The notes under the pieces are model-generated. The model was given only the letters and a program-made list of their open reading frames with translations, did no database searches and had not been told where the DNA came from. This document shows positions 1 to 12,470 of a stretch of DNA of 64,000 nt, piece by piece; the stretch's first letter is position 1, and every line of letters begins with the position of its first letter. The position numbers were made by a program, and so were the translations under genes. The stretch is from Sphagnum compactum (lineage: Eukaryota > Bryophyta > Sphagnopsida > Sphagnales), in NCBI GenBank assembly GCA_965153455.1, contig OZ234495.1:7250875-7314874 (forward strand), in the 5' to 3' direction.

Positions 1-1195
1 AAAGTGTGATTGATGCATTTATGAGCAATAGGCTAATGTTCAAGCTATCACAAGTTCAAGATTTTATGGACCAAAATAATAATGTTTACACCCACAATTT
101 TACTTGTTAAGAATTTGAAGTTGTTGCATAAGATCATGACTCCCTTGGATGCACGGTGATTTCAATCCATTCATGTATACTTGTCTAAAACCATGACACA
201 TGCTTAGGGAGGTTACTTACATTTATTTACAAATGATGTCAATTCAAAATAAGTTATTTGTTTATTAGCTTGGAAATAATGAGTTTAATTTGAAATGTTT
301 ACAAAATAAATTAGGACTATGAAAAGCTTTGAATTTTTTATAAGTAAATAAATAAAACTAAGAATTTGCAATATTTTTGAAATATGTATATATAAATAAG
401 GTTTACTTGCAATTATATGTTACATCATATGAATGTGTCCACAAGCTCCATATTTCTTCCTTCTAAGAATTTTTTTCTTGTTTGTTTTCAAATATCTTTC
501 CAACCAAAAATACAAAAAATTCAAAAAAATATTTTTAAAAATCTTGTGCACTCATAATTAATAACAAACGATACAATTGGATGTTGCAATTGATGTTGTG
601 CATGTAAATGTTAATAGTTGTGTATATGGTGTGTAAGTCCCATGTAAGTGCAAATCATTTACACTTACATGTTTAAACTTTTTACACTTACACTTAAATT
701 GTTGCCATGGCCCATGTATAATTATCTTTTACATTTACACTTACATGAGGCTCATGTAAATATTTTGGGGCATGTAAGTGTATATATTATATACCTTTAA
801 TGACCACACCTTCTTGAAAATCCATATTAATTAATTGTGGGTGCATCCGAAAGCTCAATTTTATTTTTTTCCAATGGGCCATTTTGATTGGCCTCCCTCA
901 CAAAAAATCATGAAAAAAAGAAGTTCCATTTGTTTTGAAATGCTAGAGGAAGGTTTGAAGTTTGAAAAACTATTTTTCATGTTTTCAAGTAGAAAACAAG
1001 GTAACGAATATGTACAAAATATCTTACTTGCATCCAATAATGATAGAGGTGTGGGATGACAATTATATTTCCACCCATTTTTATGCTACTTGTTTTGTTT
1101 TATATGCACGATATAGGGTAAATATAAAGACACTTACTTTTTTTTGTCTATTTTACTATGCTTTTACCCAAGTACATACCCACCCACTTACCTAC
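1..1195. other. AT-rich intergenic DNA, no gene seen
   Basis: No reading frame here looks like a protein: all are short and low in complexity. Small inverted repeats built on ACATGTAAGTG/CACTTACATGT occur at about 641-671 and 723-760 and could fold into hairpins. Nothing else is recognisable. Confidence 0.6.
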
Positions 1196-1830
1196 CTAAA
1201 TTTAGCCACTGGGTGTGACCACTAAGTTTAACCATTATGTTTAGCAACCATATTTAACCACTAAGATTACCTAATTTTAGTCAAATTTTAGCCTTTAGAT
1301 ATAACTCAATTTCAACCATTAAGTTTAAACATTAAATGTAACCATTATGTTTAACCACAAGATTTGGCCATTAAATTAAACCTAAACTGAGCCATTAAAG
1401 CTGACCACTAAATTTAGCCTAAGTTTAATCATTAAGTATAGTTTAAGTTTAACCACTAAATCTAACCATTAAATTTAACCTAGGTTTAGCCATTATTTTT
1501 AACCACTAGGTTTAATTTAAGTTTATGCACTATATTTAACCAATGTTTAGTCATTATGTTTCTTCACTAGGTTTGGGCACTATGTTTAACCAATTTGTTT
1601 TAGTCATTATGTTTAACCACTAGATTTAACTAGTAGGTTTAACCAAAATTTAGCCATTACATTTATCAATTAGGTTTAGCCATTATATTTAATCATTAGG
1701 TTTAGCAATTATGTTTAACCATTAGATTAAACCATTAAGTTTAGCCATTTGATTTAACCATTAATTTTAGATTAATTTAAACCATGGAATGTCAAGGTTT
1801 AGCCATTATGTTTAATGATGTGAAATAAAT
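1196..1830. repeat. Degenerate short tandem array, TTTAACCATTA-like monomer
   Basis: About 630 bp consist of loosely repeated 11-14 base units of the form GTTTAACCATTA or GTTTAGCCATTA, with substitutions (CCACTAAG, CCATTATG) and small indels. The pattern starts near 1200 and stops near 1830. It reads as an old satellite-like array that has lost phase. No open frame crosses it. Confidence 0.75.
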
Positions 1831-1861
1831 GTCTAAATAAAAACTTGACAAAAGTTGAACA

Positions 1862-1936
1862 CCTTTGATGATGTAGTCCATTAATAAGGACTTGGTTCAT
1901 CATTGTGAAGGTTTGGGGTTCAATCCTTTATACTTG
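1862..1936 (+). repeat. Possible tRNA-derived SINE head
   Basis: The segment looks like a decayed tRNA head on the plus strand. A weak A-box-like stretch (GTAGTCCATTAATAAGG) is followed about 30 bases later by GGGGTTCAATCC, which is close to the Pol III B-box consensus GGTTCRANNCC. Tail and target-site duplications could not be defined, so only the B-box-like core is supported. Confidence 0.3.
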
Positions 1937-4900
1937 TAGCCTATGTGCAAGCTTAGAAGGCTAAGGTAGGCATGTTAGACTAAGGTAACTCGGTGTGGTT
2001 CAGTTTAATAATAGGTTAGCTTTGGTAGCCTAGGCTAAGTTTGATTAACACCTACCTACCTAAGCACTTCTTTAACCTACCGAGGGCTATTTACTACCTA
2101 CTTATTTACTAACCTATCTATTTATTTTTAAAATAATAATCTAAAAAATGATTTTAGTTTAAGTGTAACTTTTACATAGTTAAATGATCCACTATCTATT
2201 AGTTAAATGATTAGTCACTTTGTCAATCAAAATGATAAGGTCCAAATTGACTACCTAGTCATGTCAGTAGGTTTAAATTGACTTGTCCAAATTGATAGGG
2301 TGTCTTTTTTATGCTTGTCATTTTGGGTATATTTTAACAAAAAAATCTAGTAAAAAAAACCAAGAATTGTAGTAGTGCCATGTTCACACTTGAACTTAAA
2401 AGATTTTTTCACAACTAAGGTTTTTTTAGTCATGCCTTTTATAGCCTTGAAAATGATTCCATTTGGGCCAATGGCAAATGGTCCTTTAATTATCATGAAA
2501 AATGAATATCAATATTTACCTTTCAATTTTCATGTCATGAATGCAATGACATGTTCGACATAATGATGGGTCAAACATTTTTTTCAAGGAACAATCAGTT
2601 AATACATGTATCACCCCTTGGACATGGCCAATTCGACACAAAAGGTGAAATTGATCCTACTCATGGAGATGCAAATGAATTCAACTCAAATCCTAAACAT
2701 AAACATAATATTAATGTGATGACAATTGCAATGTAATGAATAATGAAAATGATGACATGTGATAATAATTTTGAAATTTTTGAAATTGATTCATGTACAT
2801 GTAGAATCTAAATTGTAGAATTGTTGTTGCACACACTAGATTAAATTGTGTTGAGTTGCAAAATTTCTTCAATCTTGATCACTCAGATGTTTTTATCCCA
2901 CGTATACCTCAAAATCAATAGATGGTGGATGTAGATTCAACCTTTGATGATCTTGTCTTGTCTCTAATTGAAAAAATTGTAAGAGCACCTAAATGTAAAC
3001 TTGTCTTCAACCAAGAATAAGAAATTGTGAAAAGAACATATAAACACATTTGGAACCAAAGTGATATCAAGGTTACTCATGGAAGCTTTGCTTTAAAATG
3101 CCAAAAGCATTTTCTAGTATTGAGCACCTATATTTGTGTTTTTTATTATACAAAAGCTTAAGCATGGAATGTTGTTGTCCTTCCTTGTTGGGAGCAAGTT
3201 ATGTTTCAAGTTGGGAACAATGGGTATCTTTTGTCACCAAGAAGGTAAGGAGAAAAATAGGTTTTTCACCACCTTTCACCAAGTTGGAAAGCCTCTTACG
3301 TTAAGCTTGTTTGTACAATCCATATTTATGTAGAACTTAAAAATCATTGACATTTCCAAGTAAACCAAAATAAATATTAATAAAGTGCCTCCTAACATTC
3401 ACATGAACTACCTATGCCACAATTACATAACCTCTTATCTTGTGATAAAAGTAGTCCACTACAAAATGGAATGTTAAGTTTTGATAGTGTTAAAATTGAA
3501 GAAACACATGAACATAAAACTTGAAAAAAAAAAAAAACACAAGAATATCATGGACAAAAAGCATCACATTAACATAAAAGAAAACTCAATGGAAGAGAAA
3601 ATTGAATGTACTTAAATGGAGTGCACACGAGTAAGAAAGAAGATGATGAGTGTAAATAGACTATTGACTTTAAGATGAATGGTGTGAAGAGTAGAATATT
3701 GTACCCAAAAAAAATGGTTTCATGAAAAGCATATGAACATGTAAAGAGTCGATTGTAGCATGAAAAACATATTGTCACATGAAAAGCAAAAACAAGTTCC
3801 AAAAACACATAGAAACAAAATAATTTTGTAACAAAAATAAACATTGTTCATATATTGAAATGATGGAGAGAAGGGATGAGCTTGTTGTAGGTGTTGTTGA
3901 GGACAAATGGAAAGGAATGTGTAATGTAGGGACACAATTTAATGAAGATGAAAAAAAATGAAAACATTGTCTATCCCTCAACTCAAGTGTGGTAGAAAAT
4001 TGTGAAGGAGCTCGTACCTTTGTTGGAACATCATTTGTAACTTCCTATTTGTGGACAAAAATTGGGGAAAAAAACCTAGCATGTTATGTTAATGTTAATG
4101 AAAGTGATTCCACTTGTCATAAACATAAAAACTAAAAAAGCAAAAAGATTCCTAAGGTATGCAAAGACTAAGGTAAACTATAACAAAACATGCTTAAATA
4201 TAAATCCAAACATAAAACACATGACAATCAAAGACAAAAACATAAAATGTGCAAAACAAAAGTTCAAACATAATTTTATTCTAATTACATATGAAAACAT
4301 TAAATGAAACATACAAGGTTATGGTACAAAAACATAATTTAAATTATTGTTGAATAAACTAAAAGTAATGGAGAGTCTTACTTTTATTTATACATTTCTG
4401 AGGACCTTGCTCAAGGAAGTTTCCATATATCCACCTTACGAGAAACATTCTTAACAACCTTCCTAAAGTAGAAATTAATTGCATGTTAATTATAAGTTAT
4501 GGATGAAAAAGAATGGTGATGGATGAACTTCATCCATACTCAAAAAATGATTTATGATGGATGAAAAATGAATGTTCATGGACAAAATTCATCCCTAGTG
4601 ATGTTGGTGATGGTGATGCTAACCATGATGTCATTTATGGCACCACCATAGGTTTCCATAAATGATATTAGGGTAAAAACCTAATCTAAACCTACCTATA
4701 ATTAAGTGTGGCCAACTTTTGACAAAGGCATTTTGTCAAGTTAATTTGTAAACATGGTTGTTTCCATTTACATGAAATTAAATTCTTTGAATTAATTATA
4801 TCAATTTGTAATCCCACAAATAAAAAACAATAAAAAATAATCAAGTTGCGATTGACAAGAACCAAGTGAAATAAAAACCATGAACACGTAAATTACACCA

Positions 4901-5555
4901 AGTTCTCAACAATCCTTAAGCATTAAAATACATAATATGTTGACATCGACTTATGAACAAATTATTTATTTTCATTAATGCACATGATGGCAAAGATAAG
5001 CGCCACATGGCTTATTTGTTCCATGGTGACATGGATGGGTTTCATGTGATGCCTAGGATATATGTTGGAATGTTATTAGGGTTAACTTATAACATGTTAA
5101 AATGCATGGGTTTCAAAAGATGTATAAATTCATAGAAAAATAAGGGTGTAACACAAGTTTATAATAATTTTTATGTTCTTGTGGCTAGGAAGAAAAAAAT
5201 TCAAAAAAACTAAATTCTTATTTTCATTCTTTTTTTTTTGCTTGCATTTCTAAAGGAAACAGTAAATATTAACAATGAACTAAATGTAACTCATCCTTCA
5301 ATGCATAAGTAAACATGCCCATCATTGATACTCAACATGAAATCATTAAATTTTTTTGATTGTAATCGAGTTATGATAATTAATTTAATTATTTTTAAAT
5401 AGCCCTACGTACCTTTTGAATGGAAAACTAAGATTTAATGGTTGAAAACTTCTTGAATTAATGTGAGTTTTAAGGTTCAAATATTTTTATAGCCAATTTC
5501 AAGTCCTTGATTTCTTTCATCTAAGAAATAATAATGAAGATGACAATTGTCAATT
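1937..5555. other. AT-rich intergenic DNA, no gene seen
   Basis: About 3.6 kb of AT-rich sequence with scattered homopolymer runs. The short open frames show no recognisable domain, no splice-supported exon series and no CpG-rich promoter-like area. Parts of 2.4-3.3 kb may be decayed element sequence, but no family could be named. Confidence 0.55.
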
Positions 5556-5559
5556 AGGA

Positions 5560-5770
5560 GTGGTTGGCCCAAGTTCTCATAAGGAAACATGGTTTTCTAA
5601 GCCAAATAGGAACAAAACATGGCTATTTGAAGCAAATGGGCCCAAGTTTCCCAAGAAAACATAGGCCTTCAAAAGGCAAATGGGCACAAGTTTTCTCAAG
5701 AAAACATGGTTTCCCCATTTTTTCAAGGGACTTTGGGCCTATTTGGAAATAACTCCCCAAGGAAAACATG
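5560..5770. repeat. Decayed minisatellite, CAAG...AAAACATGG units
   Basis: Four to five imperfect copies of a roughly 35-55 base unit are present. The recurring elements are GGCCCAAGTTT, CAAGAAAACATGG and CAAATGGG. Unit lengths vary because of internal deletions. The open frames here (repeating a K-H-G pattern) come from the repeat and are not taken as genes. Confidence 0.5.
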
Positions 5771-8700
5771 GTGCTTTAATTCCTTGTGCATTTCCCAAGA
5801 GACTTGCATCAACCCATTTTTCTTCCTTAGTTGACAACTTGGCCAAGGAAGTGGGATTGAGTTGCATGTGCTTAAATTTTTTATTTTTTTTAGATGGTTT
5901 CTTTGGGACTTTCATTCGAGCAAATGATTTGAGGAAAAAATGATTTCTAGGAAAAGATTTAAACTTGAGACCTTAACCTAGAAACTTGATTCTTAACCCA
6001 TGCATCAAGAATTTTTACTCCAAAAAATAGGTTTTTGTTAAAAGAAGCCTACCAATATGCAATCATACTATTTGTGCTTAATTACATGCAATCACATGTC
6101 ATTTATGGCTACCTTTTGGGGTAAGTGCATGATAAAAGGAGTTACACTCAATTCATTTTCCAAAAGCTCATGAATAAGCTTTAAGGAGTTGATGTTGGAA
6201 GGCAATGTGATGTGCAACCATTTTTAAACTTTACAATTTATTTTTACATGAATCCAAATCATGATCCCCAACCGTGTAAATATAATAATTATTTAATTTT
6301 CATTAATATGAAAGATTTCAAAATCATTTGGATCAACAAAATAATTCAACTTACCCATGATTTTAGGAGTGGTTACAAGTGTTAAATTAATCATTTTTCA
6401 CCTTCAAATGCTAATATATGTGATATATTTTTTTATATTTCACTTTTGAATGTACATTACATCACAATATGTAAGTTGCATTAAAAATTTGAATTTTAAT
6501 TTGAATTGAAAAAATTTAAATGTGATATTCAAGGTGGTTATACTTGTAAAGGCTCATTATCACAAACTTACCTTTTGGTCATTTTTGTAACTATTTTAAA
6601 ACCATTTTTGTAATTATTTCTTACAATTATACTATAATTATGTTGATTTTTTCATCCTTCCATATGGACAATTTTTAGGATAATAGGAACTTTGTATGGC
6701 CATTAGTTGCAATAGTAATCAAAATTGGTTGCACCACTATGGTGTGGACCTAATCTCTAAAGGTATATTCAGTTGTATTAGGATTATATTAAGGATAAAT
6801 CTCTAGGCATTTATTAATGTTGTATTCTTAGGTTATATTTAAGATATGTTATGAGCATAAATTATGAACTTAACCTAGTATATGAATAGGTCAAGGTTAG
6901 TAATAAATAAGTCTTTAGTCAAAGGAAGAAATTGTATAGGTTGATTGCAAAGTTCATCCAAAATTTGATGGTGTCATGTCATTTGCAATTGTTTCTCACA
7001 TGCGACTTGGATCACATGTAACTAATTAGATTTTACTTGTAGATGTCACTTGTAAATAAAAATTAGTTGTACACAATAATTGCAGATTTGTGATTTTCTT
7101 TTAGAGGATACCAATGATAGTTAAAACATTTGTTATAACTTGGGTACAATAAAAAGAAATTTGATAAAATGTTTTTTAGTTGGGCACTTGTCTTGCAAAA
7201 GCATTGAACCCAATGTTAGTTATAATTCATTGCTCCTATTTGATGCTTGCACATTTTTAACAACATATTGAAACTTGAGTAGGTTACAAGTAATGGTGGT
7301 GTTAATGCTTTATGTATAATTTTTTGATTTAAAAAATATTAATGCTTGAAGAAGTGAAAGCTTGTGCTTGTTTGTGAGGAAAAGTGTGTTTTTGATAAAT
7401 GTGCTTATAAAATTTTTGAATCATGGCATCTTCTTGTGATGTACAAAAGGCTACAATAAATGACCACACCTTTCACACTTGGAGGGTCAAATTGAAATTC
7501 TTCATACTTGAAAAATATTTTGGGGATCAAGATAAGAAAAATAATTATGTGCATGAGAAGCATGAAAATAGACTTCAAATTTATTGATGGAATTGGTAAT
7601 CTTGCACAAAGACTATTTTTAAAAAAAACACAAGATGACACATGGGAATATTTTATTTAAAGTCAAGTATCCTAATTATTTCATCATGTGATGCTTGCAA
7701 TGTTTCAATTATTTCAACCACAACTAACAATATCATACAAGAAGAAATAATTGCCTTGAGGGTTATACACAATATCTTTCTTATAATTCTTGAAGTAATA
7801 GATGTTTCTATTTTAGGTGAATGCAAACAACTAGATAGAACTTCAAAAGTGGTTCAATTGAAAAACCCTTCTTCTACAAGCTTTAACAACCCTAAACTCA
7901 CATTGCTTCACCACCATTTGGGGTTTATTTGACCATGTTTTACTTCTAAGTTTATGGTTCATCAATATGACTCCCATCAACTTCATGACCAACCAAATTC
8001 ATGAAATTTTGTTTTCTTTTTAATATGTGAAAATGTTTCTAATCACATTGTTTTCTTTTGTTGACATATGGCATTTTGACCTCTTTTGTTACATTTTGGA
8101 TTTTTCACACATTGTATTTTATTATGTCCATGTTGGGAATTTGAATGGAAAATTGATTTAGAAAATTAAAATCATCACCTTGTGATTATCTATGTGGAGG
8201 AACGTGTTGAAAATCTTTGTTGCAAAGAAAATTACATATCCATATATGATTATGTGAATATTCAAAATGAAGGCACTTGTTTACCTTTTTTATTTAGTAG
8301 AAAATGATATTATTTGTCCTTGACCAATTTGTTCCATTTGTAAGTAGAAACAACACCAAAATGTAAAGGTTTTTAATCAATATTTTTAGGAAAAAATATA
8401 TTAGAGTATCTTAACAAAGTGTTATCATTTATTTATTTTTTCAATCCTAGCCTTTAGATATTTTAAATCATTATTTTTGTTGACAATACTTTTAAACAAG
8501 GTTTAATCATCTGAATTTATTGCAAACATGCGATTAACTTAAGTGAAAATACAATGATATGCATGATGGACTGAAAGGACTTTTGGTAATAATATTCATA
8601 ATTTTGAGTGAAAGCATGATAAAGTAGACATAGAACAAGGTGTTGCAATGTATAAATTGTGGTTGTTAATCAATTCATAGAAAAAAAAGAAAAGAAAAGA

Positions 8701-8970
8701 AAAAAAGCTTTCTCTCCACTTGTTTAAAAACAAATTATAGGTATTAATTCTCAAAATTGAGAATGTATAATTATGGATTAATGGGGTAGTTATAAAGCCA
8801 TCTCTTAAAGTTGTCATTAAATATTTGGATTTTGTTTTTGGAAGTGACTAAAGAGTTGGTTAATTTGTTGCCTAATTTGGGTATTGAATCAAATGTTTGA
8901 AGACAGTTTTTTGAGTTGTGTTTTCTTGTTGCGACCTTAGACTTGCACTTGATGATGACCAAGGTCGATG
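5771..8970. other. AT-rich intergenic DNA, possible retroelement crumbs
   Basis: No intact gene. At about 7424-7515 on the plus strand a short frame starting MASSCDVQKAT and containing NDHTFHTWRVKLKFFILEK recalls the N-terminus of Ty1/copia Gag proteins, but it soon meets stops and no RT or integrase follows. At about 5960-6030 the minus strand carries a weak B-box-like stretch. The rest is AT-rich filler. Confidence 0.4.
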
Positions 8971-8971
8971 T

Positions 8972-9297
8972 GTTGCTGTTCCATGCAATTGTTGGTGAGT
9001 TTTGGTTTTCTGTGGTATGTTCAAAAGTTGATACTCGCTCATCATCTTCTGTTTGCTGTTCCATGCAATTGTTGGTGAGTTTTGTTTTTCTGTGTGGTAT
9101 GTTCAAAAGTTGATACTCGCTCATCATCTTCTGTTTGCTGTTCCATGCAATTGTTGGTGAGTTTTGTTTTTCTGTGGTATGTTCAAAAGTTGATGATACT
9201 CGCTCATCATCTTCTGTTTGCTGTTCCATGCAATTGTTGGTGAGTTTTGTTTTTCTGTGGTATGTTCAAAAGTTGATGATACTCGCTCAACTCGACA
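8972..9297. repeat. Minisatellite, four copies of an 80-83 bp unit
   Basis: Four near-identical head-to-tail copies begin at about 8974, 9054, 9136 and 9219, anchored on TGCTGTTCCATGCAATTG and ending in CTCGCTCATCATCTTCTG. Copies differ mainly by small indels such as an extra GAT or TG. A trailing fragment (CATCATCTTCTGTT) follows at about 9311. Overlapping open frames on both strands are by-products: unit length is not a constant multiple of three and the frame changes between copies. Confidence 0.9.
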
Positions 9298-9329
9298 CTT
9301 AGTCATGAATACATCATCTTCTGTTATTT

Positions 9330-11137
9330 GCATGTTTTTTTTTGCTGCTGTCAGTCAATCTGTTGTTGAAAAATCACACTTGGAGGTCCAGCATGCAACT
9401 CCTGCTGCACAGACTTTGGGTCCAGAAGATTTCATAAAAGCTCATACTACACAATACCTTTGGCAGCTTCCCACACATGTCTGTCAAATAATTAATAAAT
9501 TTTGAAATATTTTCATTTCAACAAATTTACAAAAAAATTCTTCAAGATTTAATGATTTTCTTTCATGATTTTTTGTTTTTTTTTTGAAAAAAATAAATCT
9601 GAAATTTTCAACATTTCTGAAAAAGAAAAGGGGTCAAAATTGGCAGAATTTTATGATAAGTTCCAGTAGGTAGCTAACAATATAGAAGGATTCTGGCTTT
9701 TTTCTACTTTCATATCTAGTACTATGTAGCCAGATCTGGCTAAATCATCTTATGGAAAATTGCCACTTTAGTTACATCACAAAATTGGAAAAAAAAAACT
9801 CTGATCCCCAGAGAGTGAATGAGAAATAATAGTAATAATAATTTTTTTAAAAATCAAGATTGTCCCGCAGCCCTAAAAAAAATTAGGATTTGAGCTCATA
9901 TTCTCCTATTTGTAGAGGAGCAGTTATTATTACCAGTTTTTTTTTTTTTTTTCTTTCCTTCAATTCTGTGATGTGACAAATTTGGCAAAATTTTCCAGAA
10001 AATGTTGCAAAATTTGTCATATTTACACTAGAACAACAACACAAATTTTCCAAAAAAAATTCCCAGTTTTTATTGGATCCAAAAGCCATTAAATTTGTCC
10101 ACAAAATAAATAAATCTCTGATTATACTACCTACAACAACCTACCAATTTTTATTTATTTATTTATTTATCTAATTATTTATGCTAGGAGACTCAACAAA
10201 GAAAATTTTAAACCCTAAACCCTAAAGGTCTTTCTTTACCCTACTACACTTACTGGGTAGTTCCATAGCTAGTGTGAGGTGGAAATAGGGAGCCTTGGGT
10301 TTACATGATAGGTTACCAAGGATACGGAACCTTGGTAACTGAGAAGTAGTTCATCCATCCACCTAGGTAACTGAGTAGTAGTAGTTCATCCACAACTGAG
10401 TCATCACAGAAAGTTAGTTGCAGATTGCAGAGCTTGCAGAGTTGGTTCTTAGTTCTTACAATACCAAAACACAGATCCACTGACCTTATTATCCACCTGA
10501 GTGTAGAGAAACCTAGTTACAGTGAATTTAGGGTTTTGGTGGGTTTAGGGTTTTGGGTTTATTTGGTATTTTTCGAATTATTATTTTTAAAATTCCTTTT
10601 CAATTTTGTGACATCAGGAAATTGAAGCAAAAAATTATTTAAAAAAAAAAAAAAAAAACACTGGTGTACATTACATTCATTTGTTCCCATTTTTCAGAAA
10701 CGGTATTTGGAGGGGGAAGGGGGGTTTCTTTCTATGCAGGGTTTTTATTTTCAATTTTGTGATGTTGCCAAACTGGTGATCAACCACAAGAAGATTTAGC
10801 CAAATTTGGCTATTGATCAGGTATGAAAGTGAAAAAAAAAATTAAGGGTCCTTAACATTTTTGGCTACATGCTAGATAGAACCCAATAGAGAAAATCTGG
10901 CATTATTTCTTTGAAATCTGGGTACTGGGTAAACCAAGACAACATGTATTTTTAGCCATTTTGGAAAAAAAAAAGCAAAAAAGAAAAGAAAAGCTAGCCA
11001 ACTGGCTAAATGTAGCCAGGAAAATAAAAACGCTGGTCCTATGGCAAATGTTGAGTAGTACAGAGAGACTACAAGGGAGTAAAATAATGGCAACAAAATG
11101 GGAAGTGCAGAAATGAAGAAAAAAGGAGAAAGGGGAG
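9330..11137. other. Intergenic DNA with telomere-like motif
   Basis: No protein gene was recognised. The stretch holds a telomere-type run at 10,209-10,226 (two and a half TAAACCC units), an ATTT microsatellite near 10,150, long poly-A/T runs and several TTTTGTGATGT stretches. Open frames here are short and unlike known proteins. Confidence 0.5.
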
Positions 11138-11141
11138 AAAA
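11138..11141 (-). terminator. Pol III T-run terminator of tRNA-Lys
   Basis: On the minus strand a TTTT run lies four to seven bases after the tRNA discriminator base, inside a T-rich tract, as expected for RNA polymerase III termination. Confidence 0.7.
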
Positions 11142-11144
11142 GAA

Positions 11145-11217
11145 CGCCGTCCCAGGGGCTCGAACCCTGGACCACAAGGTTAAGAGCCTTGCGCTCTACC
11201 AACTGAGCTAGGACGGC
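11145..11217 (-). tRNA. trnK-CUU: tRNA-Lys, anticodon CTT
   Basis: The minus strand folds into a complete cloverleaf. The acceptor stem GCCGTCC/GGACGGC pairs in all seven positions. The D-arm is GCTC-AGTTGGTA-GAGC, the anticodon stem CAAGG/CCTTG encloses a CTCTTAA loop with anticodon CTT, and the T-arm is CAGGG-TTCGAGC-CCCTG. The discriminator base is G, and CCA is not encoded, as expected for a nuclear gene. There is no intron. It decodes AAG lysine codons. A-box (TAGCTCAGTTGG) and B-box (GGTTCGAGCCC) match Pol III promoter consensus, and a TTTT terminator follows. Sequence and structure are typical of the plant cytosolic gene, which is likely functional. Confidence 0.96.
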
Positions 11218-11224
11218 ACCCCAT

Positions 11225-12470
11225 ATTACTGACAGATGAAGTTTCTTATATTAATATATAGAACTAAAATATCAGCGCTAAAGGTCAAAAACACTTCCCA
11301 GAAACAGATTATCTGGGGGTTCTCAGACCCAGTTTCGGCGAAACTGGGGACGAAGTCACGCTGAAAACAGTACATAGGGGAAGGGACCGAACTGGTGTTC
11401 TCACCTAAATTATTTAGTCCTCAGGGGAGTTTCATCCCCAGTTTTGGATTTGCCTTTACCTGTGCGCTGGCGCAGGAATGCTGATGCTCATAATTCATCA
11501 TTAAATAAGAAGCCTTGTTAGAGTTGGATCCGAACAAATCTTCTGCACTCCGACGAGTACTCAATTTTGCTCACTTTATGCATACACTCAAATTGGGGAT
11601 GAAACCAGGTTTTGAGGGTCAAACTAGGGCCGAAAGGTACGGTGGCTTTACCGATGACTTTATTTATTATTATTATTACTACTAGTGGTACCTGTGACCT
11701 TCGGACACCCGTGGCTACGCCACTCCAGCCACCCCAAACGCCCTGTTTGGTCGCCATAATAAATTTTCCCAAAATAACACTCGTGGGTCCCACCCTAAGG
11801 CATTTATATCCCCACAGATAAAAACAATATTGTGACTTAGCGCAATGGTCCCGACCGACGTTGTGTGGGTATCAAAACCAGCCGTGTGTACCCTCAGGTT
11901 ATCAGTCCGGGTATTTACTCCCTTACCCGACGGGGGTGAGAAAACCCAAAACCCGGGTTCTGACATTTTGAACCTTGGTTCCCGAAAGTTTTGGAAATTT
12001 CCGAAAACACGTTCCTCTATATAACCGTTGATTCTTTCGATAGTGGGGGGGGGAGGGGAAGGTTTTTATATCCGCCTCTGGTGCGGTGGGAGAGGGATGC
12101 GATCCGACCGTCATTCCTTCCCTTCGGACGGCTGCGATGCTTTGTGAAGATCAGGTCCTGGTTTGTACACCTGGCCAGTGCGGAAACTGTGGTGGTCGCC
12201 CGCTGCTTCACCGGCCTCTCCCTCCCCCACCCCCCAAAACCCCCGTCACAGATAGACGATCAGCTACGACCGGTTCTGCCATAGTGTTAAAACATAGAAA
12301 ATGCTTTTGTAGCAGAATCAGCCTCGCAGAGACTGTTAACGGGTCGAAACGCCTTGTCAGACAGACTGACAGACTTAGTGAATTAATACATAAGATTATC
12401 GTCTTTTGGGGTTTTGTCCTAAAGATTTGCTTCACTCATATCTCAAAGCCAAAATGTTTAGTATCTTGAA
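11225..12470. other. CpG-rich block beside the tRNA gene, possible LTR-like insert
   Basis: About 1.2 kb differ sharply from the surroundings, being much richer in G+C and in CpG. They carry C and G runs and a TATA-like CTATATAA near 12,016. No frame gives a recognisable protein. On the minus strand a TGTCAGAACCCGGG stretch near 11,967 recalls the start of some plant LTRs, but matching ends, target-site duplications and a primer binding site were not found. Alternatives are a promoter or CpG island of an undetected gene, or a young non-coding insertion that has not yet lost CpG by methylation decay. Confidence 0.4.
11328..11348. repeat. Perfect inverted repeat, 9-bp arms
   Basis: CCCAGTTTC and GAAACTGGG flank a GGC loop with no mismatch. 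Related half-sites (GGGGAGTTTCATCCCC, GGGATGAAACCAGG) recur within the same CpG-rich block, suggesting a structured or protein-binding element. Function unknown. Confidence 0.6.

Noticed and set aside
8771-9229. 152-codon minus-strand frame with internal repeats
   Set aside because: Produced by the minisatellite. The unit length is not a steady multiple of three, so the peptide repeat changes frame.
8972-9297. CRISPR-like array
   Set aside because: The units are contiguous near-identical tandem copies without unique spacers, in plant nuclear DNA.
10872-11202. Two overlapping minus-strand frames of about 100 codons rich in Phe and Leu
   Set aside because: They run through the tRNA gene and its T-rich tail. 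The hydrophobicity comes from poly-T sequence.
12300-12400. GTCGAAACG stretch resembling the 3' core of hammerhead ribozymes found in Penelope-like elements
   Set aside because: The required CTGANGA core element is missing upstream and no three-stem fold can be drawn. The GIY-YIG domain in the window is 20 kb away, so a link is not supported.
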